From positions 1-15,036 of the forward strand of contig JADGNH010000035.1 in NCBI GenBank assembly GCA_017883605.1: a stretch of DNA of 15,036 bases, given 5' to 3'. A program made the translations under genes and the position numbers. Below the pieces are notes generated by a model that was not told the DNA's origin, ran no database searches, and saw nothing but the letters and a program-made list of their open reading frames with translations. The DNA is from Methanobacteriaceae archaeon (lineage in GTDB: Archaea > Methanobacteriota > Methanobacteria > Methanobacteriales > Methanobacteriaceae). Below, piece after piece: positions 7,634-14,547 of the stretch. Position 1 is the stretch's first letter. Every line of letters begins with the position of its first letter.

Positions 7634-8335
7634 CTATTTTCCCTGATGAGACTTGGAAGCAACTATGGATGGATTAAATCCTTTAACTATAAGCCATACT
7701 GCAAATACCATTTCCTGCACGGCTATTGGAATAGCTAATAAGGCATATGGGGAAGTTAAACCCATTCCCAGACCAAAAATACCAGTCAATCCGTATAATA
7801 CTATTAATGCAGCTCCAATGAATCCCCAAAGAGATAACCATCGAGGAATTAGTTCAGATTGATACAATACATAATTTAGAGTCATACTTGCTAAACCAGC
7901 GAAGAGCAAAGTCCCAATTAAACCGGACCATTCACGCAATGTCAATAGTACTGTGCCTAAAACTTGGTAATATGAAGCATCAACTGCTCCTGCTACATAT
8001 TTCTGGCTTACTGTTAATATTGTAAGAAGAACTAAAGCACCAACAGCATAGAAAATGTTCTCAAATATTCTTAAAACAACATAACCCATAGCCAAGCTTT
8101 CAATATGCCTTCTAAGGATTGGGAACAACATAAATGAAGTGGCAACAGCCGATGTAGCAGCTATTAACCATAATATCACTGCCATTATCATTTGGTTTCC
8201 ATGTGCAGAAACGCTACCAAGATAATTGGGAGTGCCTAAAATTGAACCTAAAGAAACCGAGCCTAATATAGATGCAACTGTCGCAATTATAAATAATACT
8301 CCCACAATTATTCCTGTCTTTCTATATGAATCCAT
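7634..8335 (-). CDS. DUF4386 family membrane protein
   Basis: The 233-aa product has about six membrane helices (roughly 8-30, 47-71, 84-109, 135-157, 167-189 and 196-218) and the DUF4386 features MDSYRKTG at the N-terminus, GYVVLRIFE in the third helix and IPRWLSLWGFIGA before the fifth. The function of the family is unknown. The frame opens at 8347, but the first codons there (ATG GTG AAA) contain GGTGAA, the ribosome binding site. The ATG at 8333-8335 lies four bases after it and is the likely start, and it gives the N-terminus typical of the family. It is the first gene of a two-gene operon. A candidate promoter and an 18-bp dyad lie upstream. Confidence 0.85.
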   Translation of the reverse strand: MDSYRKTGIIVGVLFIIATVASILGSVSLGSILGTPNYLGSVSAHGNQMIMAVILWLIAATSAVATSFMLFPILRRHIESLAMGYVVLRIFENIFYAVGALVLLTILTVSQKYVAGAVDASYYQVLGTVLLTLREWSGLIGTLLFAGLASMTLNYVLYQSELIPRWLSLWGFIGAALIVLYGLTGIFGLGMGLTSPYALLAIPIAVQEMVFAVWLIVKGFNPSIVASKSHQGK

Positions 8336-8340
8336 TTTTT

Positions 8341-8346
8341 TCACCA
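8341..8346 (-). promoter_or_regulatory. Ribosome binding site that moves the DUF4386 start to 8335
   Basis: GGTGAA on the minus strand falls inside an apparent upstream start (ATGGTGAAA). It lies four bases before the ATG at 8335, so the upstream ATG is probably not used. Confidence 0.75.
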
Positions 8347-8373
8347 TTTTTTATTATTTACATTAATAACAAC

Positions 8374-8391
8374 ATACTCTACAATGAGTAT
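8374..8391. promoter_or_regulatory. 18-bp dyad, candidate operator of the DUF4386 operon
   Basis: ATACTC and GAGTAT arms are separated by TACAAT. The dyad lies about 40 bp before the DUF4386 start and next to the transcription start predicted from the TATA element at 8416-8425, where a repressor would block transcription. The regulator is unknown. Confidence 0.35.
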
Positions 8392-8415
8392 CATCCATAA
8401 CGAGGACTTATTTTA

Positions 8416-8425
8416 ATTTATAAAT
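8416..8425 (-). promoter_or_regulatory. Candidate TATA box of the DUF4386 operon
   Basis: ATTTATAAAT would start transcription near 8394 on the minus strand. The element is itself palindromic, so plus-strand use cannot be excluded. Confidence 0.4.
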
Positions 8426-8434
8426 AATAATTCA

Positions 8435-8495
8435 TTTTGATTGTTAATAATAAGGTTCGATAATATATATGGTGGCATATTAACAACAATCAAAA
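8435..8495. repeat. Inverted repeat with 11-bp perfect arms
   Basis: TTTTGATTGTT at 8435-8445 pairs with AACAATCAAAA at 8485-8495 across a 39-bp AT-rich loop. It lies between the DUF4386 promoter and the DUF1622 remnant. No transposase or target duplication accompanies it. Confidence 0.55.
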
Positions 8496-8501
8496 CGTTA
8501 G

Positions 8502-8692
8502 TACAGAAATAAGAAGAAAACACTTTTATATGCAGAAATTCGATTCACATCAAAAATTACCCTGGGACTAGAATTTTTCATAGCAGGAGACCTCATAAAA
8601 ACCATCACCGAACCAACATTCTCTCAAATCACCACACTAGCCGTAATCGTCGGTATACGAAAGTAATCGGATACTTCATGGACAAAGAATAA
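8502..8692 (+). pseudogene. Remnant of a DUF1622 membrane protein gene
   Basis: In the frame from 8502 the sequence encodes a DUF1622-like C-terminal half: a YAEIRF segment, then LGLEFFIAGDLIKTI, EPTFSQ, and LAVIVGIR. A stop follows at 8664-8666. Adding one base after CGA (8658-8660) restores the rest of the family ending, VIGYFMDKE, and a stop at 8690-8692. The remnant therefore lacks its N-terminal part (a TAG is in frame at 8499) and carries a one-base deletion. Intact DUF1622 proteins are short membrane proteins of unknown function. The match to the family was judged by eye. Confidence 0.7.
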
Positions 8693-8876
8693 TAAGAACC
8701 CAAAAAACAAATTCAAAAATAGGTTATTATTAATTCTTCGAAAATTGTAATTCATCAAAAATCTAGAATAGTACTATAGAGGTGATTTATTTTGACCATG
8801 CTTTAAACCAGGATATGAACTAACTTAATGACAAATCCATGAATCTGTTGATCAAAGAATAAAAGGAGGAAAAAAA
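8693..8876. other. Spacer with an orphan ribosome binding site
   Basis: No intact gene. AGAGGTGAT at 8778-8786 is an almost perfect ribosome binding site, but the codons it would serve (TTG at 8792 or ATG at 8798) reach a stop at 8804. The following 70 bp hold short stop-broken frames ending at 8872, just before the STAS-like gene. Confidence 0.4.
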
Positions 8877-9233
8877 ATGATTACAAAAATGAGTGAAAGT
8901 AAAGGAAATGTATTGGGCTTCAAACTAATAGGTGACGTTACTAAAGAAGATTACAAAATATTAGTGCTTGAAGTGCAAGCACTGGTAGACAAAGAAGGAT
9001 CAATTTCCCTACTTAGCGATATGACACAATTCAAATGGGTAGATATAGATGCATGGGGGGCCGATTTTAACTTTAGCCGTACATACCGCAAGAAGATAAA
9101 TAAAATGGCCGTCGTTGGGGATAAAACTTGGGAAAAGTGGCTAACAAATCTTGTAGAACTTTTTCTTTCCATAGAAACCAAGTTTTTCGACCCGATTGAT
9201 ATTGGAGTTGCATGGAAATGGTTAAAAGAATAA
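8877..9233 (+). CDS. SpoIIAA-like / STAS-fold protein
   Basis: The 118-aa soluble protein resembles the SpoIIAA-like STAS family. It has an N-terminal strand and turn (LGFKLIGDVTKEDY, residues 13-26), a helix, the SISLLSDMT strand (42-50), a KMAVVGD strand (76-82) and a C-terminal VAWKWLKE. Such small proteins are structurally like anti-sigma antagonists, but archaea lack that sigma system and the role here is unknown. The start is clear: AGGAGG at 8864-8869 with a seven-base spacer. This classical binding site differs from the GGTGA type used by most other genes here. It is the only intact plus-strand gene after cdc6, it has no partner kinase or anti-sigma gene, and decayed genes flank it on both sides. 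Confidence 0.8.
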   Translation: MITKMSESKGNVLGFKLIGDVTKEDYKILVLEVQALVDKEGSISLLSDMTQFKWVDIDAWGADFNFSRTYRKKINKMAVVGDKTWEKWLTNLVELFLSIETKFFDPIDIGVAWKWLKE

Positions 9234-9302
9234 AACCTCGCAAACGGACAACCCTTGGGATACTTCTGCAGAGACGGAGAAGCAAAATAGAAGCATTATC
9301 TA

Positions 9303-9335
9303 TTTCTTTTAATTTTTTTTTAATTTATTCTATTC
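9303..9335 (+). terminator. T-rich terminator after the STAS-like gene
   Basis: T-runs, including one of eight or more at 9313-9321, begin about 70 bp past the stop. This is the U-tract form of archaeal termination, without a clear stem. Confidence 0.45.
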
Positions 9336-9374
9336 GATACCTCGCTTAACCCCATGGGAAAAGGAATAAAACAC

Positions 9375-9478
9375 GGAATAGGAAGTGGTAATGCACAATA
9401 AATTGTGCATCAGCATGGTGGGCGTATCTGGGTTGAATCAGAACTTGGAAAGGTTCTATTTACGTTATTATTTCTTAG
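9375..9478 (+). pseudogene. Remnant of a histidine kinase C-terminus (HATPase_c)
   Basis: The frame at 9375 reads GIGSGNAQ, a stop (9399-9401), then IVHQHGGRIWVESELGK. The second part is the standard end of a histidine kinase ATPase domain. The first matches the glycine-rich GxGxGLA box, which normally sits a few residues before it. After GGA AAG (9447-9452) one added base restores the usual GKGS ending and a stop at 9476-9478. Only the last ~35 codons survive, with an internal stop, a short loss at the palindrome 9391-9410, and a one-base deletion. The rest of the kinase is not in the window. Confidence 0.65.
9391..9410. repeat. Perfect 20-bp palindrome inside the kinase remnant
   Basis: ATGCACAAT at 9391-9399 and ATTGTGCAT at 9402-9410 are exact reverse complements around AA. 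The right arm encodes Ile-Val-His of the kinase motif. The left arm replaces the expected coding sequence and brings in the stop codon. Confidence 0.75.
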
Positions 9479-9498
9479 TTAAATTGGATATTTCATTC

Positions 9499-9885
9499 TT
9501 ATGTCTTTAATTCTAACATTGCTTCGTAATTTTTTAATGAAACCAGGGCACCTAAAACTATGTAAAGTACAGTGATTCCCACAGGGAGGCCGCCACCTAC
9601 TTCAAGATTTGGTTGAGTGCTTATAATTACGCGTAGAATAACTCCTATAGCACCTAAAATAGAAGCTCCAGCATAGCTCCAAACCTTCTGTTTTCTACAA
9701 AAATAAATAAAAACAATGTTAAGAATAATTAGTGGAGATACAAGGGTAATTGCTAAAATTTGGACTTCAAAAACACTATTCATAACAGTAACTATTAGAG
9801 CAAGGATTATTGCAACTAAAAAAACCTCAAGAAGAACTATAGAAGTTCTCATGTTGATGCTCAATGGTTCAGTTCCAGATTTCAA
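9499..9885 (-). CDS. Hypothetical four-helix membrane protein
   Basis: No family recognised. The 128-aa product is very hydrophobic, with four predicted membrane helices at about 14-36, 41-63, 68-88 and 100-118, and a charged C-terminal tail (NYEAMLELKT). The start is uncertain. A TTG at 9885 follows GGTG (within 9890-9896) by a suitable distance. An ATG at 9852 gives a 117-aa protein beginning MRTSIVLLE but has no clear binding site. It lies 63 bp downstream of a 53-aa membrane protein gene on the same strand, so the two may share a message. Confidence 0.65.
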   Translation of the reverse strand: MKSGTEPLSINMRTSIVLLEVFLVAIILALIVTVMNSVFEVQILAITLVSPLIILNIVFIYFCRKQKVWSYAGASILGAIGVILRVIISTQPNLEVGGGLPVGITVLYIVLGALVSLKNYEAMLELKT

Positions 9886-9948
9886 TTTTCCACACCATCT
9901 AATATTTAAAATACATAATAAGGAACATTTGCTAACTTTTTTTAAATA

Positions 9949-10110
9949 TTATTTAATATATTTGTAAAATATGATTATAAACGCCAGAACAATTAAAACA
10001 TTGGCTATTAGACGTTTCCAGAATAAATGCCTAAAAAATAGGGAATCTATGCTGTATACTACGATAAATATGATAACAATCGAGATTAAATATTTAATTG
10101 CTGGTTGCAT
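9949..10110 (-). CDS. Small two-helix membrane protein (53 aa)
   Basis: The gene runs from ATG at 10110 to TAA at 9949-9951. The product starts MQPAIKYLIS and has two hydrophobic helices, about residues 8-21 (LISIVIIFIVVYSI) and 34-49 (LIANVLIVLAFIIIFY), joined by a short loop with basic residues (RHLFWKR, 27-33). It ends KYIK. A good binding site AGGTGTT lies at 10116-10122 with a five-base spacer. A TATA-like AATATAAAGG lies upstream at 10201-10210. Binding site, alternating hydrophobic/basic pattern and promoter together make it a real gene rather than chance, although its function is unknown. The basic loop and tail predict which face is cytoplasmic (positive-inside rule), but not a partner. 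Confidence 0.75.
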   Translation of the reverse strand: MQPAIKYLISIVIIFIVVYSIDSLFFRHLFWKRLIANVLIVLAFIIIFYKYIK

Positions 10111-10200
10111 TTTTTAACACCTATTTTTTTTATTTAAAATTAATTTATCTAAATTTATTAAGCCTGATATTATCTCAAAAGGAAATATAGGTGCAAAAAA

Positions 10201-10210
10201 CCTTTATATT
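10201..10210 (-). promoter_or_regulatory. Candidate TATA box for the 53-aa membrane protein gene
   Basis: AATATAAAGG on the minus strand would start transcription near 10180 and give a leader of about 70 nt. Confidence 0.4.
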
Positions 10211-10552
10211 GTTGTATCCACTTTTCCATGGGAGTTTATATCTAAAAGAGATTATATAAAAATGGTGATTTTTAAATAGGAACTGATTTTTAAATTAGGA
10301 ACTATTAATTTCAATGGGATATAGAGAATATTTTAGTTTTAAAGAAGATTTTAATGGGATTAAGGGAATATCCTATGGATTGTTTTATTTTTAAAAATCA
10401 GATGGAAAATCATAAGGATTTATTGATTTTTAAATCTTTAGTAAAACTTTAAATTGATTTAAAATTTAATTTGGTTAATTTTGATTTAAAAATTTAAAAT
10501 TATTTAAAATTTGAATAAAAAAAAATTTATTAAATCTAAAAGATAATTTGTT
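10211..10552. repeat. Gene-free AT-rich spacer with short degenerate repeats
   Basis: No gene is visible. An 18- to 19-bp near-repeat, GATTTTTAAAT(T)AGGAACT, occurs in tandem at 10267-10284 and 10285-10303. A second pair built on AATGGGAT(A/T)...GAATAT occurs at about 10312-10331 and 10352-10371. The right part, beyond 10430, is simple AT-rich sequence. Confidence 0.5.
10517..10525 (-). terminator. U-tract terminator after the AcnX gene
   Basis: An A9 run on the plus strand gives nine uridines in the minus-strand transcript, about 30 bp past the stop at 10553. No stem is needed for archaeal termination. Confidence 0.5.
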
Positions 10553-11770
10553 TTATATTTCTCTAAGAATTAATTTCTTTCTTTTATCTACCATCAGATT
10601 TTCAAGGTCATCAAAAACAACATCCAATCCACACATGGTAGGCACATAATTCGCGGCTTTAGCCGAATCAACACCTATAACTTTAAATCCAAGGTCTTCT
10701 ATGGGAGAAACTACCATGCAAGTATCGCACACTAATTTACCCCCGGCTTTTTCTATGATCCTGGTGTAGCCCCTCTGATCAGCAGCAGCCTTAACCGGGG
10801 TGGAGGTGCAGACCCAGAGCTGACTTTTGAGCTTACTTCCGGAAACTTTCTCTGATATGGTTTTTATTTCCTCTAAAGATGCGTGCGGACAACCCACACA
10901 GATTAAATCCGGTTTTCGGTCGGTGGTGGAAAGCGATGATCTTGCCTCGTCTATAGAAGCTTTATCCAGGGATATTTTTTCTAATTTTTCCTCTTCTAAG
11001 CCTTTAAAGGCATCTTTCCATTCTGGTGTTACTTCTTCCACATGGTAAAGGGCAACTGCCCCAGAAGATGCCAGAGCAGCCCCTAAACATTTCAACTGAT
11101 CGGTTGAAGGTGTGTTCTGGAATTGGAAGTAGGGAACCCCGCCCCCAACTTTCTGGCCTACCAAGTAACCCAGGGCCCCGTAGTCGGAACCACTTAAGGG
11201 ATTTTTCACCTCAACTATGAGATCAGCTTTCCTTTCCTCATCCAAATGATATCCGTACTCTGCAGTTCTACCGCAGATAGCGGCTGAAAGTGCCCCGGGG
11301 CCCCCTTCACGGTTTGTCCTGGCCCCTAAAACTGAGTTAGCATAGGCCACGGCAGATGATTCTGACCAGGCAAGATGGCTCCCCACGGTGGGCAGGTTGC
11401 CCACCAGATAGGGAGTGCAGGTGCAGGTGGTGGTGATTCCCATTTTTTGGTAAGCGGCTACAATACGCAGCTGTTTCTCGGCGAACTCTTCGGAAAATCC
11501 CAGCTCTCGCCATATCTTCAGATCTACCCCTGCGGGGTTTAAGGTGGAGGGAACCCTTACCCGGGCATCCTGAGCCATTTCCTCCAGAAACTCTAAACCA
11601 GCTTCACCAATAGTTTTGTAGGAAACACCAGATATCTGGGCAGATTCAATGCTAACTAATCTTTCTGCGTCATATATCTCACCTAGAGCTACCAGTATCT
11701 CCATACTTTTCTCAACAGCGGGGCCATATTCCCCCGCGTACATTTCTTCTTCTTCTCTGGTAAGGTACAT
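10553..11770 (-). CDS. Phosphomevalonate dehydratase large subunit (AcnX, aconitase superfamily)
   Basis: Iron-sulfur hydro-lyase subunit of the archaeal modified mevalonate route, which dehydrates 5-phosphomevalonate to trans-anhydromevalonate phosphate for isoprenoid lipids (role known from the family). The start MYLTREEEEMYAGEYG is the family hallmark. Cysteine-bearing segments that can hold the cluster are TCTCTPY (residues 115-121 from the chosen start), CVGCPHAS (291-298) and CDTCMV (348-353). A TNREGGPGALSAAI segment belongs to the substrate region. The frame opens at 11779, but GGATGAT just upstream overlaps that first ATG, and the next ATG at 11770 gives the conserved N-terminus (405 aa). 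The small subunit needed for activity is not adjacent. Confidence 0.9.
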   Translation of the reverse strand: MYLTREEEEMYAGEYGPAVEKSMEILVALGEIYDAERLVSIESAQISGVSYKTIGEAGLEFLEEMAQDARVRVPSTLNPAGVDLKIWRELGFSEEFAEKQLRIVAAYQKMGITTTCTCTPYLVGNLPTVGSHLAWSESSAVAYANSVLGARTNREGGPGALSAAICGRTAEYGYHLDEERKADLIVEVKNPLSGSDYGALGYLVGQKVGGGVPYFQFQNTPSTDQLKCLGAALASSGAVALYHVEEVTPEWKDAFKGLEEEKLEKISLDKASIDEARSSLSTTDRKPDLICVGCPHASLEEIKTISEKVSGSKLKSQLWVCTSTPVKAAADQRGYTRIIEKAGGKLVCDTCMVVSPIEDLGFKVIGVDSAKAANYVPTMCGLDVVFDDLENLMVDKRKKLILREI

Positions 11771-11795
11771 TAAAATCATCCTGGTTAGTATTTAC

Positions 11796-11836
11796 GGATA
11801 GTTAGTAAATTAGTTATTAATCAAGGATAGTTAGTA
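11796..11836. repeat. 12-bp direct repeat between recJ and acnX
   Basis: GGATAGTTAGTA occurs at 11796-11807 and 11825-11836, 29 bp apart. A partial third copy (GTTAGTA) lies at 11784-11790. The copies fall in the probable acnX leader, downstream of a TATA-like stretch at 11833-11848 (minus strand), so they could be a repressor site or a local duplication. Confidence 0.5.
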
Positions 11837-11849
11837 TAAATTTAAATCA

Positions 11850-13581
<1,732 letters not shown>

Positions 13582-13584
13582 ATA

Positions 13585-13593
13585 ATCACCTCT
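13585..13593 (-). promoter_or_regulatory. Ribosome binding site setting the rpsO start
   Basis: AGAGGTGAT on the minus strand, with a short spacer to the ATG at 13581, excludes the longer frame beginning at 13608. Confidence 0.85.
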
Positions 13594-13606
13594 ATCATCA
13601 TTAAAC

Positions 13607-13622
13607 ACTTTTATATCTTATA
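13607..13622 (-). promoter_or_regulatory. Candidate promoter of the rpsO-recJ unit
   Basis: On the minus strand the stretch reads TATAAGATATAAAAGT, a strong TATA-like element about 30 bp before the start. The leader would be short but could still include the binding site at 13585-13593. Confidence 0.45.
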
Positions 13623-13728
13623 ATAATCTTTATTACTCATTCTTTTATAATGAATCTATTTTATGGCCTAGTCTTCATAGAAATCTTGGATATTTTCATT
13701 CTTATGGAGTTTTATTTTATTCCAATAG

Positions 13729-13806
13729 AAATTTTATATCTCTAATTTCAAGAGATCTTTATATCCATAATTTCAATGAAATTTTATATATCGTCTTTTT
13801 AGAATT
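13729..13806. repeat. Three degenerate 26-bp tandem repeats between rdgB and rpsO
   Basis: Units start at 13729, 13755 and 13781. The first two share a TTTATAT...TAATTTCAA pattern, and the third keeps the TTTATAT half. They lie just past the rdgB stop, within a 227-bp spacer (13582-13808) that otherwise holds only the rpsO promoter. Confidence 0.5.
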
Positions 13807-13838
13807 CTTTATACCATTCTGCCTTTATACCATTCTGC
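13807..13838. repeat. Perfect 16-bp tandem duplication at the rdgB stop
   Basis: CTTTATACCATTCTGC occurs at 13807-13822 and again at 13823-13838 without a mismatch. The unit is not a multiple of three, so the second copy changes the rdgB frame for its final codons. Confidence 0.85.
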
Positions 13839-14390
13839 GAACTTCTCAAGGGATCTTCTCCGGTGAGAGAACTCGTTTTTTTCTTCTCTTTTAAGCTCTC
13901 CGAAGGTTTTATCATATCCTTCTGGATAGAAAAGGGGATCGTAGGCAAAGCCATATTTTCCTTTTTCTTTGGGGGCAATATGTCCTTTGACAGTGCCTAA
14001 AAAAATCTCGGGCTCGGTTTTGGGGGTACAGTACCCAATAACCGACCTGAACTCGGCGCTTCTGTCTTCAACATTGCTCATAAGCTTTAATATACCCTCG
14101 TTACCAAGAGTTTCCTGAACATAAGATGAATAAGTCCCTGGAAACCATTTAAGGGCTTTTATAAAGATTCCAGCGTCTTCAACTATTACTGGTTTATTAA
14201 GACGCTCTGCAACATGCTTTGCACCGTACCGGGCCACATCAGCCAGATCTCCCTGGATTTCAGGGTAGCCCAGGTCAGCATGCTCCAGTTTCAGACCAAA
14301 TTTCTCAAAGATTCCTCTGGCTTCTTTTACTTTGTGTTGGTTACCAGTTATAAATGTTATGCTTAAAGGAAAATGTTCACTTTTTGTCAT
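13809..14390 (-). CDS. rdgB: XTP/dITP diphosphatase (RdgB/HAM1)
   Basis: House-cleaning enzyme that hydrolyses non-canonical purine nucleotides (XTP, dITP/ITP) to monophosphate and pyrophosphate, keeping them out of DNA and RNA. From the chosen start the motifs are FITGNQHKVKEA (13-24), VEDAGIFI (69-76), a YGFAYDPLFYPEGYDKTFGEL segment (about 145-165) and SHRRRSLEKFAEW (175-187). The 193-aa length is normal. The frame opens with GTG at 14402, but GGTGATTT (14393-14400) is the ribosome binding site, two bases before the ATG at 14390. A perfect 16-bp tandem duplication (13807-13838) shifts the frame at the end: the C-terminus reads EWYKGRMV, whereas removing one copy gives EWYKEF and a stop. 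Confidence 0.95.
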   Translation of the reverse strand: MTKSEHFPLSITFITGNQHKVKEARGIFEKFGLKLEHADLGYPEIQGDLADVARYGAKHVAERLNKPVIVEDAGIFIKALKWFPGTYSSYVQETLGNEGILKLMSNVEDRSAEFRSVIGYCTPKTEPEIFLGTVKGHIAPKEKGKYGFAYDPLFYPEGYDKTFGELKREEKNEFSHRRRSLEKFAEWYKGRMV

Positions 14391-14392
14391 GT

Positions 14393-14400
14393 AAATCACC
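14393..14400 (-). promoter_or_regulatory. Ribosome binding site setting the rdgB start
   Basis: GGTGATTT on the minus strand ends two bases before the ATG at 14390. The GTG codon read as an earlier start partly overlaps it. Confidence 0.8.
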
Positions 14401-14428
14401 ACGAAATTACTAAAAACCTGTTAAAAGA

Positions 14429-14438
14429 CTTTTTATCT
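14429..14438 (-). promoter_or_regulatory. Candidate TATA box of rdgB
   Basis: AGATAAAAAG on the minus strand would start transcription near 14408 and give an 18-nt leader that still contains the binding site at 14393-14400. Confidence 0.5.
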
Positions 14439-14547
14439 CAGAATATGTTAAGATTAAATCAGAATCAAGGCCACAGTCCCGATGAACCCGTGTTGTAGTA
14501 GCTATAATCGAATTTTCTACTATGCCGATTCTTCAAGTTCAGCTATC

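Noticed and set aside
9073..9285. 70-codon minus-strand frame opposite the STAS-like gene
   Set aside because: The plus-strand gene has an AGGAGG binding site and a family match; this frame has neither.
9236..9291. A short frame reading GQPLGYFCRDGEAK after the STAS-like gene
   Set aside because: It looked like a possible further gene fragment but is too short and matches no family that could be named.
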